Positions 6,879 through 13,770 of a stretch of 22,754 nt of DNA are shown in pieces. Source of the stretch: Fimenecus sp045578245 (lineage in GTDB: Bacteria > Bacillota > Clostridia > Oscillospirales > Acutalibacteraceae); the NCBI GenBank assembly GCA_045578245.1, contig JAZNJX010000020.1:1-22754 (forward strand), read 5' to 3'. The position numbers and the translations under genes are program-made. The notes beneath the pieces are model-generated. The model saw only the letters and a program-made list of their open reading frames with translations, was not told the DNA's origin and did not search any database. Position 1 is the stretch's first letter. The number at the start of each line of letters is the position of its first letter.

Positions 6879-7631
6879 ATGTCAAGAGTAGTTAAAATCA
6901 AATCTGAACTGAAAAAGAATAAAAACAAAGCGTTTTTTAAAACTGCTTTGGTGATTCTTCTTGTTCTGCTTTTTGCATGTCTCGGATTTGGATTATTGTT
7001 TGCAATTTTGCTTAAAAAATCAACATTATCCATTGCTTTTCCAATTATCCTTCTGGTATTGTCACTTGTTCTTTTTGTGGTTTTCCTTGCATTTCGTAAG
7101 AATCTTGGAATTTTACAGTCAGGTGTCAAAGGCGAAGAAGCAACACTTAAAATTCTGCAAAGGCTTCCAAAGGAATACACAATTCTTACAAACCCTGTTA
7201 TTATTAATCGTGGTATAACAATGGAACTTGATTTTGTTGTTATCGGTAAAAATGGTGTGTTCATTGTTGAGAGTAAGAACTATCGTGGAATTATCAGTGG
7301 TAAAACATCAAAGCAGACTTGGAAACAAGTGAAGCATGGTAAAAACGATAAGGTTTATGAAAAAGAAATCAACAATCCCGTAAAACAGTCTTTCCGTCAA
7401 GGAAAAAGAATGGCAGAAATGTTCAGGGATTTTGATATAACTGCGGATATTTATCCGATAGTTTACTTTGTCGATGACCGTTCTGAACTAAAAATTATTG
7501 ACGATGTTCAGATGAATGTTGAGATTTTCAACAAAGAAAAGCAATTACTTGAATTTATTCAGTCAGCAGATGGCAGACATACTGTAAGTTCAAGCGAACT
7601 TACTAAGATAATAAGATTTTTCAAAAGATAA
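6879..7631 (+). CDS. Membrane-anchored NERD-domain protein
   Basis: A 250-residue protein with a basic N-terminus (about 1-20), two hydrophobic membrane segments (about 21-45 and 50-72) and a soluble NERD (nuclease-related) domain from about residue 80. Seen motifs: GVKGEEATL at the domain start, then ELDFVVI with D118 and FIVESKN with E131 and K133. Together these give the D...ExK pattern of PD-(D/E)xK nuclease folds. NERD domains are thought to act on nucleic acid, but the job of most is unknown. The gene starts 3 bases after ilvD and is probably co-transcribed by read-through. Start ATG 6879 has only a distant AAAGGTG, inside the ilvD end, as possible ribosome site. Functional relation to ilvD is not implied. 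Confidence 0.8.
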   Translation: MSRVVKIKSELKKNKNKAFFKTALVILLVLLFACLGFGLLFAILLKKSTLSIAFPIILLVLSLVLFVVFLAFRKNLGILQSGVKGEEATLKILQRLPKEYTILTNPVIINRGITMELDFVVIGKNGVFIVESKNYRGIISGKTSKQTWKQVKHGKNDKVYEKEINNPVKQSFRQGKRMAEMFRDFDITADIYPIVYFVDDRSELKIIDDVQMNVEIFNKEKQLLEFIQSADGRHTVSSSELTKIIRFFKR

Positions 7632-7635
7632 CATA

Positions 7636-7681
7636 TTGTCCATAATTTCATCATAGTATTCAGTGGTGATATTATGGACAA
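7636..7681 (+). repeat. Long hairpin covering the start of the next gene
   Basis: Arms 7636-7653 and 7664-7681 can pair over 18 positions (16 Watson-Crick, one G-U, one T-T mismatch) around a 10-base loop. The right arm includes GGTG, the likely ribosome site, and the ATG at 7674, so folded RNA would hide the translation start of the small membrane protein. No strong T tract follows directly, so a simple terminator is less likely. Confidence 0.65.
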
Positions 7682-8036
7682 TAATTTTTATGAACAAAAA
7701 CGGGAAAGAAAAAGACTTGATAAAAAACATGAAAACAAGAAGAATCCTTTATCAAAGGTTGTTATTACACAATTCGTGACATCACTTTTGATAACAGCAA
7801 TACTGTATGGAGTTTGTAGCACAGAAAGTCAATTATCTCAAAATATAAAGAGCTTTTACGCAGAAATATGTGAAACGGATATCGCTGTGTCGAGTTTGTT
7901 TGATACCTTTAAAAACGTTGTTAAACAAACCTTTTCACCGTCAGTGGAGAATAAAGAAACAGAAGATAAAAGTGAAACAGTAGCAGGGGAAGAGGTGAAC
8001 TTTTCTCCTGATTTTATTTTTGGTGAATCAGTATGA
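7674..8036 (+). CDS. Small single-pass membrane protein, possible SpoIVFA-like partner
   Basis: A 120-residue protein: a strongly charged N-terminus (RERKRLDKKHENKK), one hydrophobic segment at about residues 30-47 (VVITQFVTSLLITAILYGV), then an outward-facing tail with acidic, low-complexity composition at about 92-112. The 3' end overlaps the M50 protease start by four bases (ATGA), which implies translational coupling. In Bacillus, SpoIVFA is a single-pass membrane protein encoded immediately before the SpoIVFB protease and anchors and inhibits it. This protein has the same position and topology but is much shorter and lacks any visible LytM-like domain. No direct homology was recognised. 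Its ribosome site and start codon lie inside a hairpin. Confidence 0.6.
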   Translation: MDNNFYEQKRERKRLDKKHENKKNPLSKVVITQFVTSLLITAILYGVCSTESQLSQNIKSFYAEICETDIAVSSLFDTFKNVVKQTFSPSVENKETEDKSETVAGEEVNFSPDFIFGESV

Positions 8037-8638
8037 CCTTTAAGTTATGTGACATTAAAATTGAGATAACCTTTTTGTTTGTAGCGTTTCTTACATTTAT
8101 CATTTCTCTGAAAGCACCTGCTAATCTGCTTATAACGGTTGCATCATCATTACTTCATGAAGCCGGACATCTTTCAATGTTGATATTCTTAAACAATAAA
8201 CCGCAAGCAGTAAAGTTCGAAATTGTTGGAATGAATATTATCCGTCAACAAAATTTGAAAATAAACAGAAAGGAAGAAATTGCAATTTCTCTTGGCGGAC
8301 CACTTATGAATTTTGTGGTTGTGGTTGTATCTTGTCTTCTTTTAGCATTTTATAATAATCAACATGTTTTAACTTGTGCCTGCATCAATCTTATTCTTAT
8401 GACTTTTAATCTGCTTCCTATAAAAATGCTCGATGGGGGAGCAATACTGTATTTTATTTTGTCAGCACATTTCAATTCGATATTATGCAGAAAAATATTA
8501 AAAGTAACATCAGTATTTTTTATTTTTATTATTTACTTATGGGCTTTTTATGTTTTTGTTGTTACAAAATACAATATTTCTCTCATAATAATAGCAATTT
8601 TTCTCACTATTTCTTTCTTTCAGGAGAATGATTATTGA
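8033..8638 (+). CDS. M50-family intramembrane metalloprotease (SpoIVFB-like)
   Basis: A 201-residue, highly hydrophobic protein. The zinc site is visible: HEAGH at residues 42-46 in one membrane segment, and NLLPIKMLDGG at about 126-136, with D134 as the third ligand (the N-x-x-P-x-x-x-L-D-G motif of site-2 proteases). SLGGPLMNF at about 87-94 is also typical. There is no PDZ or CBS domain, which fits the minimal SpoIVFB type that cleaves pro-SigK within the mother cell membrane of spore formers. The start is set by the ATGA overlap with the upstream gene. A sporulation role is inference; other substrates such as anti-sigma factors are possible. Confidence 0.85.
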   Translation: MTFKLCDIKIEITFLFVAFLTFIISLKAPANLLITVASSLLHEAGHLSMLIFLNNKPQAVKFEIVGMNIIRQQNLKINRKEEIAISLGGPLMNFVVVVVSCLLLAFYNNQHVLTCACINLILMTFNLLPIKMLDGGAILYFILSAHFNSILCRKILKVTSVFFIFIIYLWAFYVFVVTKYNISLIIIAIFLTISFFQENDY

Positions 8639-8663
8639 AATAAAAAGTTTTTTATTGTACAAT
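8635..8663 (+). promoter_or_regulatory. Promoter of the radical-SAM operon
   Basis: -35 TTGAAA (8635-8640, overlapping the protease stop codon), a 17-base spacer and -10 TACAAT (8658-8663). It lies 30 bases before the ATG at 8693, which has GAGG as ribosome site. Confidence 0.65.
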
Positions 8664-8692
8664 GAATTAAAATACTTTTTGCGAGGTCAATT

Positions 8693-10537
8693 ATGGTTAA
8701 AAAAGAAGTAGAAAAATTACTTAAAAAAGTTCAAAAACCTGCTCGTTATACAGGCGGAGAACTCAATAGTGTAGTAAAAGATAAGAATAATGTGAAATTA
8801 AGATATGCTTTCTGTTTCCCTGATAATTACGAGATTGGTATGTCACATCTTGGTATGAAAATTCTTTATAGTGTTGTTAATGCAAGAGAAGATGCTTGGT
8901 GTGAAAGAGTTTTTGCTCCTTGGGAAGATATGGAAGCACTTATGCGTGAAAACAATGTTAAACTCTATGCTCTTGAGAGTGGCGATAGCCTTGATGAGTT
9001 TGATTTAGTTGGTTTCACATTGCAGTATGAGTTAAGTTATACTAATGTTCTTAATATGCTTGATTTAAGTGGTATTCCTGTACTTAAAAAGGACAGAACA
9101 AGTCTTACACCTATTGTAATTGCAGGTGGCCCATGTGTTTGCAATCCTGAACCAATGGTTGATTTTATTGATATCTTTTTACCTGGTGAGGGTGAAGAGG
9201 TTACAAACGACCTTATAGATTTACTTATCGAACATAAAGAAAAAGGTTCAACAAGACTTGAATTCTTAAGAGAAGCCGCAAAAATCGAGGGTGTTTATGT
9301 ACCTGAGTTTTATAATGTTGATTACAACGAGGATGGCACAATAAAATCAGTTGAAAACATTGAAACAGCACCTGCAAAGGTTAAAAAAAGAATTATATCA
9401 AATCTTGATAACGCTCATTATCCAAAGGATTTCGTTGTGCCATTTATTGATGTTGTTCAGGACAGAACAGTTGGAGAGGTTTTCCGTGGCTGTATCCGTG
9501 GTTGTCGATTTTGTCAGGCAGGATTTATTTACAGGCCAATCCGTGAAAAATCACCTGGAACTATCAACAAACAGTGCAGAAGTATAAGTGATTCAACTGG
9601 TTATGATGAAATCTCTCTTTGCTCACTTTCTACAAGTGACTATACAAACATCGAAAAGCTTATTCCGATGCTTTTTGATTGGGCATTGAAAGAAAACATC
9701 AATGTTTCATTACCATCGTTGAGAGTTGATAATTTCTCCGATGAGCTTATGGAACAGCTTAAAAAGGTGCGTCGTAGTGGTCTTACTTTTGCTCCTGAAG
9801 CAGGTACACAAAGACTTCGTGATGCAATCAATAAAAATGTTACTGAAGAAGAAGTATTAAGCACTGCACTTAAGGCCTTTGATGGTGGTTGGACAAGCGT
9901 TAAACTTTACTTTATGATGGGACTTCCTACAGAAACTCTTGACGATATCAAGGGTATTGCTGACCTTGCCCAAAAGGTTGTTGATACATTCTATCACAAC
10001 CCTAACAAACCAAAGGGTAAGGGTGTTCAAGTCAGTGTAAGCTGTGCATCCTTTGTACCAAAGCCATTTACACCATTCCAGTGGGAACCACAGGATACTG
10101 CTGAAAGTCTTATTGAAAAACAGAAACATCTTCTCAGTAGTACAACAAGCCGTAAAATTACAATCAGTTATCATCAGTCAGATACATCCGTGCTTGAGGG
10201 TGTATTAGCTCGTGGTGACAGAAGACTTGGTGAAGTCATTTATAAGGCTTGGCAGAAAGGTTGCAAGTTCGATAGTTGGGACGAGTTCTTTGATTTCAAT
10301 AAATGGCGTGAAGCATTTAATGAGTGTGAACTCACAACAGAATTTTACGCAAATCGACGTAGAGATTATGATGAGATTCTTCCTTGGGACATTATGGATT
10401 ATGGAATTCGCAAGGAATTCCTTGTTGAAGAAAACAAAAAGGCACACGAAAGTGTAACAACACCTCATTGTAGAATTAAGTGTTCTGCTTGTGGTGCAAA
10501 TAAACTGAATGGGGGTAAATGTGATGCCAGAAGTTAA
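8693..10537 (+). CDS. TIGR03960-family B12-binding-type radical SAM protein
   Basis: A 614-residue protein. The first 180 or so residues look like a cobalamin-binding-type Rossmann domain (FCFPDNYEIGMSHLGMKILY, VIAGGPCVCNPEP, LPGEGEE). The radical SAM barrel follows with the cluster motif CIRGCRFC (C267, C271, C274) and SGLTFAPEAGTQRLR. The C-terminus carries a Cys group, CRIKCSACGANKLNGGKC, that could bind zinc or iron. The family is widespread in Firmicutes and almost always next to, or fused with, a TIGR03936 protein, as here. Its substrate is not established to my knowledge; RNA or cofactor modification is a guess. The gene overlaps the next by 14 bases. Confidence 0.92.
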   Translation: MVKKEVEKLLKKVQKPARYTGGELNSVVKDKNNVKLRYAFCFPDNYEIGMSHLGMKILYSVVNAREDAWCERVFAPWEDMEALMRENNVKLYALESGDSLDEFDLVGFTLQYELSYTNVLNMLDLSGIPVLKKDRTSLTPIVIAGGPCVCNPEPMVDFIDIFLPGEGEEVTNDLIDLLIEHKEKGSTRLEFLREAAKIEGVYVPEFYNVDYNEDGTIKSVENIETAPAKVKKRIISNLDNAHYPKDFVVPFIDVVQDRTVGEVFRGCIRGCRFCQAGFIYRPIREKSPGTINKQCRSISDSTGYDEISLCSLSTSDYTNIEKLIPMLFDWALKENINVSLPSLRVDNFSDELMEQLKKVRRSGLTFAPEAGTQRLRDAINKNVTEEEVLSTALKAFDGGWTSVKLYFMMGLPTETLDDIKGIADLAQKVVDTFYHNPNKPKGKGVQVSVSCASFVPKPFTPFQWEPQDTAESLIEKQKHLLSSTTSRKITISYHQSDTSVLEGVLARGDRRLGEVIYKAWQKGCKFDSWDEFFDFNKWREAFNECELTTEFYANRRRDYDEILPWDIMDYGIRKEFLVEENKKAHESVTTPHCRIKCSACGANKLNGGKCDARS

Positions 10538-11207
10538 AAAATGGGCTATGGAAGTGCGAATGTCCTTTCAGAAAACAGGCATGGCAAAGTTTATTTCCCA
10601 CCTTGATACAGTCCGTTGTATTACAAGAGCAATGAAAAGAGCATGTGTTCCAATCTGGTTTACAGAAGGCTTTAATCCACATGCATTTCTGACATTTGCA
10701 ATGCCACTTTCATTGGGCTTTGAAAGCCTTTGTGAAACTGTTGATTTCCGTCTTATGGAAGAGGTTGATTTGAATGAATTGGCAGAAAGACTTAATGAGG
10801 CTTTGCCAGTTGATATAACAGTTAAAGAGATTTATGTTTACGAAACATCTCCTAACGACATAAGTTGGGCAGAGTATAAAATAACATTCAACAATCCTGA
10901 TAATTTGCTTTTAGCACAAGCTGAAAACATTCTTTCGTCTGATGAAATAATTGTACTTAAAAAGGTGAAAAAAGGCAGAAACAAGGTTGAAAAAGAAGTC
11001 AACATAAAAGAACATATCAAGTCTTTTGAACTGAATGTCGAAGAAGGAAAACTCATTTTCAGAACTGTTCTTTCATCAGGTACAAGTACCAATATTAATC
11101 CAATGCTTTTAATCGGTGCATTAGTAAAAGGTACGGCAACTGATGAGCAGGATGTTGATATAATAAAGGTGCAGTCGTACAAAGAAAATATGGAGATTTT
11201 TAGATAA
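10524..11207 (+). CDS. TIGR03936-family radical-SAM-associated protein (DUF2344)
   Basis: A 227-residue soluble protein with the family's N-terminal signature: FQKTGMAKFISHLDTVRCITRAMKRA, then WFTEGFNPHAFLTFAMPLSLGFES. Start ATG at 10524 was chosen because GGGGG lies 8 bases before it (10511-10515). This gives a 14-base overlap with the preceding radical-SAM gene and suggests tight translational coupling; a longer start at 10509 would remove that site. The protein has no cluster motif of its own and probably forms a functional unit with the upstream enzyme. In many Firmicutes the pair precedes ribonuclease G and the L21/L27 genes; here an MFS transporter follows instead. Confidence 0.9.
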   Translation: MPEVKKWAMEVRMSFQKTGMAKFISHLDTVRCITRAMKRACVPIWFTEGFNPHAFLTFAMPLSLGFESLCETVDFRLMEEVDLNELAERLNEALPVDITVKEIYVYETSPNDISWAEYKITFNNPDNLLLAQAENILSSDEIIVLKKVKKGRNKVEKEVNIKEHIKSFELNVEEGKLIFRTVLSSGTSTNINPMLLIGALVKGTATDEQDVDIIKVQSYKENMEIFR

Positions 11208-11210
11208 TTT

Positions 11211-12386
11211 ATGGCAACATTGTTAGTTATTATTATTTTCGTTACATATATAGGTCTTGGAATTCCCGATTCATTGTTTGGTACAGCCTGGCCTGCAATA
11301 TATACTGAATTTGACTTGCCGATTTCATATTCAAATTTCGTAACAGGTTTGATGTACACGGGAACAATTATTTCCAGCCTTTTGAGTGCCAGACTTACAA
11401 AAAAGCTTGGTACACATTTGGTGGTTGCATTAAGTACAGCACTTACTGCTGTTGCAATTTTTGGTTTTTCATGCTCACATAATATAATTATGCTCTGCCT
11501 GTTTTCAATTCCATTAGGACTTGGTGCGGGTGCTATTGATAATGTTCTTAACAGTTATGTGGCATTGAATTATAAAGCAACTCATGTGAGTTTCTTGCAT
11601 TTTTCATATGGTGTCGGTGTAACACTCAGTCCATTTTTAATGTCTTTCGCATTAAAAAACGGCAATGATTGGCAGGGCGGATACAGAACAATGTTTGTAT
11701 TTCAACTCGCACTTACATTGATGTGCTTTTTATCAATTCCAGTATGGAAAAAGGTAAAAGAGCAAAAGGCAGAGGAAGAAGAAACAAAGGTTGTATCAAT
11801 TTCAAAGCTTTTGAAAATTCCTATAGCACGAAGTAGTCTTATAATATATTTTGGTTCGTGTGAAATTGAATCTGTTTGCCTTGCGTGGGGCAGTACTTTC
11901 CTTGTTAATTCAAAAAATCTTACTCCTGATAAGGCAGCACAAATGATAACATTTTATTTCATTGGAATGACTATCGGCAGATTTGTGTCAGGTGTAATTG
12001 TAAATAGATTTAATCCTAAAAATATAATTGTTATAGGTGAACTGATAGTATTTGTTGCAATTATAATGACATTCAGCAAAAATTATTATGTTGCAAGTGC
12101 AGGACTTTTTCTTATCGGTCTTGGAAACGGACCTGTTTTCCCTAATATGACTCATCTGACACCGGTTCATATGGGCAGAGAAATATCTCAGTCATTTATT
12201 GGGCTTCAGGGGGCAGTGTCTTATTGTAGTATTCTTCTTTCACCGATTACTTTCGGTTTGCTTGCAGAAAGATTTTCAACTGATATTTTCAGTGCTTTTC
12301 AGATAATTGCATTTATAATGACTGCAATCCCTACCTTTGTTATGTTAAAACAATCAAAACAAATTCAACCAATGGTTGAAAAATAG
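11211..12386 (+). CDS. MFS transporter (fucose permease-like), substrate unknown
   Basis: A 391-residue polytopic membrane protein with about 12 hydrophobic segments and the two-half layout of the major facilitator superfamily. RLTKKLG after the second segment and GRFVSGVIVNRF in the second half are the A-like loops. The general look (IGLGIPDSLFGTAWPAIY, then LPLGLGAGAIDNVLNSYVA-like helices) is close to the FucP/COG0738 branch, which moves sugars and other small molecules with protons. It starts 3 bases after the TIGR03936 gene without a good ribosome site of its own (GGAG is about 17 bases away), so it may be poorly or coupled-translated. The substrate cannot be told from sequence. Confidence 0.85.
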   Translation: MATLLVIIIFVTYIGLGIPDSLFGTAWPAIYTEFDLPISYSNFVTGLMYTGTIISSLLSARLTKKLGTHLVVALSTALTAVAIFGFSCSHNIIMLCLFSIPLGLGAGAIDNVLNSYVALNYKATHVSFLHFSYGVGVTLSPFLMSFALKNGNDWQGGYRTMFVFQLALTLMCFLSIPVWKKVKEQKAEEEETKVVSISKLLKIPIARSSLIIYFGSCEIESVCLAWGSTFLVNSKNLTPDKAAQMITFYFIGMTIGRFVSGVIVNRFNPKNIIVIGELIVFVAIIMTFSKNYYVASAGLFLIGLGNGPVFPNMTHLTPVHMGREISQSFIGLQGAVSYCSILLSPITFGLLAERFSTDIFSAFQIIAFIMTAIPTFVMLKQSKQIQPMVEK

Positions 12387-12390
12387 AAAA

Positions 12391-12425
12391 TCAACTTTTA
12401 TTACATTTACTTTTTGAAAAGTTGA
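12391..12425. repeat. Inverted repeat upstream of the XRE gene
   Basis: TCAACTTTT (12391-12399) and AAAAGTTGA (12417-12425) are perfect 9-base inverted repeats 17 bases apart, flanking the candidate -35 box of the XRE promoter. It could be an operator for autoregulation or a weak terminator of the transporter gene; there is no T tract after it. Confidence 0.35.
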
Positions 12426-12434
12426 CCATACAAT
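12406..12434 (+). promoter_or_regulatory. Candidate promoter of the XRE regulator operon
   Basis: -35 TTTACT (12406-12411), a 17-base spacer and -10 TACAAT (12429-12434), 43 bases before the ATG at 12478, which follows AAGGAGAG. Confidence 0.45.
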
Positions 12435-12477
12435 GCAGTTGAAACCGGTTTGAAATTTTTTTCAAGGAGAGAATAAA

Positions 12478-12975
12478 ATGGAGAAAACAATTGGTAAGAA
12501 ACTTTATGAATTAAGAAAACAGTCAGGATTTACTCAGGATTATGTAGCTGAACAATTAGGTGTATCAGCACAAGCTGTGTCAAAATGGGAGAACGATATT
12601 GCTTGTCCTGATATTATGACTTTGCCAAACATTGCAGAACTTTATGGAATTACTATTGATGAACTCTTCAAGAATGAAGAAGTTCAATCAAATGTTAAGT
12701 TCGAAAAAAAAGAAAAGATAAACGAGAATGAACTGATTTTTAGAGTATATGTTGATACTGCTCAGGGTGACGATATTAAAGTTAATCTTCCTTATCTTCT
12801 TGTCAAAGAGCTTATCAATGTTGGTAAAGACATATCTGGAGTTTTCGCAGGTGTAGATTTAAGTGAAGTAAATTTTGAAAGCATTTTTAAAATGGTTGAA
12901 CTTGGAGTGCTCGGTGAAATAGTTACTGTAAAAACACAAAACGGAGATGACATACGGGTGGTAGTTGAAAAATGA
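12478..12975 (+). CDS. XRE-family regulator with a C-terminal SHOCT-like/YvlB-type domain
   Basis: A 165-residue protein. Residues about 5-60 are a lambda-repressor-like helix-turn-helix (LRKQSGFTQDYVAEQLGVSAQAVSKWE is the core). After a charged linker, residues about 84-165 form a small alpha/beta domain, FRVYVDTAQGDDIKVNLPYLLVKEL at the front and GEIVTVKTQNGDDIRVVVE at the end. This resembles the N-terminal domain of LiaX/YvlB-type proteins, linked in Firmicutes to envelope-stress systems. The ribosome site AAGGAGAG supports this start. The next gene overlaps by four bases (ATGA) and encodes a shortened relative of the C-terminal domain. Targets are unknown; the promoter contains an inverted repeat that could be its own operator. 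Confidence 0.82.
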   Translation: MEKTIGKKLYELRKQSGFTQDYVAEQLGVSAQAVSKWENDIACPDIMTLPNIAELYGITIDELFKNEEVQSNVKFEKKEKINENELIFRVYVDTAQGDDIKVNLPYLLVKELINVGKDISGVFAGVDLSEVNFESIFKMVELGVLGEIVTVKTQNGDDIRVVVEK

Positions 12976-13211
12976 AAGTAGTATTTCCAACTAATGGGAA
13001 AACAAAAAGTATAAAAGTACCCAATTTTCTTATTGCCAACAGATTATCTTTTGGGATATTGAAATTGATTCTTGTGTTCTGGGCACCTGTTATTTATAAG
13101 GTTAAATATAAGCATATAAAACCATTTATAAAATTAGCAAATCAATATAAAGATTATGAAATAGTAACTATTAAAACAAGACAAGGTGAAATAGTGAAAA
13201 TTTATTTGTAA
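12972..13211 (+). CDS. Small protein resembling the XRE regulator's C-terminal domain
   Basis: A 79-residue protein translationally coupled (4-base ATGA overlap) to the XRE regulator. Its start, KSIKVPNFLIANRL, lines up with IKVNLPYLLVKEL in the regulator, and its end, YEIVTIKTRQGEIVKIYL, with GEIVTVKTQNGDDIRVVV. It therefore looks like a stand-alone copy of the regulator's second domain with a short hydrophobic insert (ILKLILVFWAPVIY), perhaps membrane-associated. A role as ligand-sensing or antagonistic partner is inference from the similarity and the coupling. No known family name was recognised. Confidence 0.7.
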   Translation: MKVVFPTNGKTKSIKVPNFLIANRLSFGILKLILVFWAPVIYKVKYKHIKPFIKLANQYKDYEIVTIKTRQGEIVKIYL

Positions 13212-13229
13212 ACTTTTGTGAAAAAACTC

Positions 13230-13258
13230 TTGCATTTTCTATTGACTTGTGATATCAT
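13230..13258 (+). promoter_or_regulatory. Candidate promoter of rplS
   Basis: -35 TTGCAT (13230-13235), a 17-base spacer and -10 TATCAT (13253-13258), placing the start of transcription near 13265, about 100 bases before rplS. Confidence 0.5.
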
Positions 13259-13264
13259 ATTTGA

Positions 13265-13365
13265 GCATTTGCGGTAGTACGCAACAAAATAACTATTATC
13301 TCGGGTGGTCCTCTGCTGAACTTCGGTACGAACACTTGAAAAAAATTAATTATCGGAGGTTAGTT
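13265..13365 (+). ncRNA. Candidate ribosomal protein L19 leader RNA
   Basis: The 100-base untranslated leader of rplS holds two small hairpins, TTGCG/CGCAA (13269-13273, 13280-13284) and TTCG/CGAA (13322-13325, 13329-13332), with CGGGTGGTCCTCTGC between them. An L19 leader is known in low-GC Gram-positives and works as an autogenous control element. Position and length fit, but I could not verify the consensus. It ends in CGGAGGT, the ribosome site. Confidence 0.45.
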
Positions 13366-13707
13366 ATGGACGCATTAAAATTAATCGCAGAGGGTTGTGT
13401 TAAAGAAGCAAACCCAGCAATCAGAGTCGGTGACGTTGTTAAAGTACACGTTAAGATTCGTGAAGGCGAAAGAGAAAGAATTCAGGTATTCGAGGGAACA
13501 ATCATTGCTCGCAAGGGTGCTGGTGTTTCTGAAACATTCACAGTACGTCGTGTATCATATGGTGTAGGTGTTGAAAGAGTATTCCCTGTAAATTCACCAA
13601 ACGTTGCAAAGGTAGAAACAGTAAGACGCGGTAAGGTTCGCAGAAGTAAACTCTACTATCTTCGTGACAGAGTTGGTAAGGCTGCTAAAGTTAAAGAGCA
13701 GATATAA
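13366..13707 (+). CDS. rplS: 50S ribosomal protein L19
   Basis: A 113-residue basic protein of normal length. It carries the L19 signatures FEGTIIARKGAGVSETFTVRR and YGVGVERVFPVNSP, and ends with RRGKVRRSKLYYLRDRVGKAAKVKE. L19 sits at the 30S-50S interface. Start ATG at 13366 follows CGGAGGT and matches the family; the open frame extends to 13249 only because the leader happens to lack stops. It is a single-gene unit here, with its own promoter and terminator, rather than following rimM-trmD as in many bacteria. Confidence 0.97.
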   Translation: MDALKLIAEGCVKEANPAIRVGDVVKVHVKIREGERERIQVFEGTIIARKGAGVSETFTVRRVSYGVGVERVFPVNSPNVAKVETVRRGKVRRSKLYYLRDRVGKAAKVKEQI

Positions 13708-13724
13708 TCGAATCGTCAAAACAG

Positions 13725-13752
13725 AGCAGAGAGAAATCTCTGCTTTTTGTTT
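13725..13752 (+). terminator. Rho-independent terminator of rplS
   Basis: AGCAGAGA (13725-13732), GAAA loop, TCTCTGCT (13737-13744), then five T residues and GTTT. A clean tetraloop hairpin 18 bases after the rplS stop codon. Confidence 0.92.
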
Positions 13753-13770
13753 ACCAGAAGGAGAATCATT

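Noticed and set aside
12440..12475. AAACCGGTTT plus T run as a terminator of the MFS gene
   Set aside because: The palindrome has no loop and only five base pairs, so a stable hairpin is not expected.
13300..13315. GGGTGG stretch in the rplS leader as a T-box sign
   Set aside because: Only the GGGTGG core matches the T-box sequence. The leader is too short for a specifier stem plus antiterminator, and rplS is not a T-box target.
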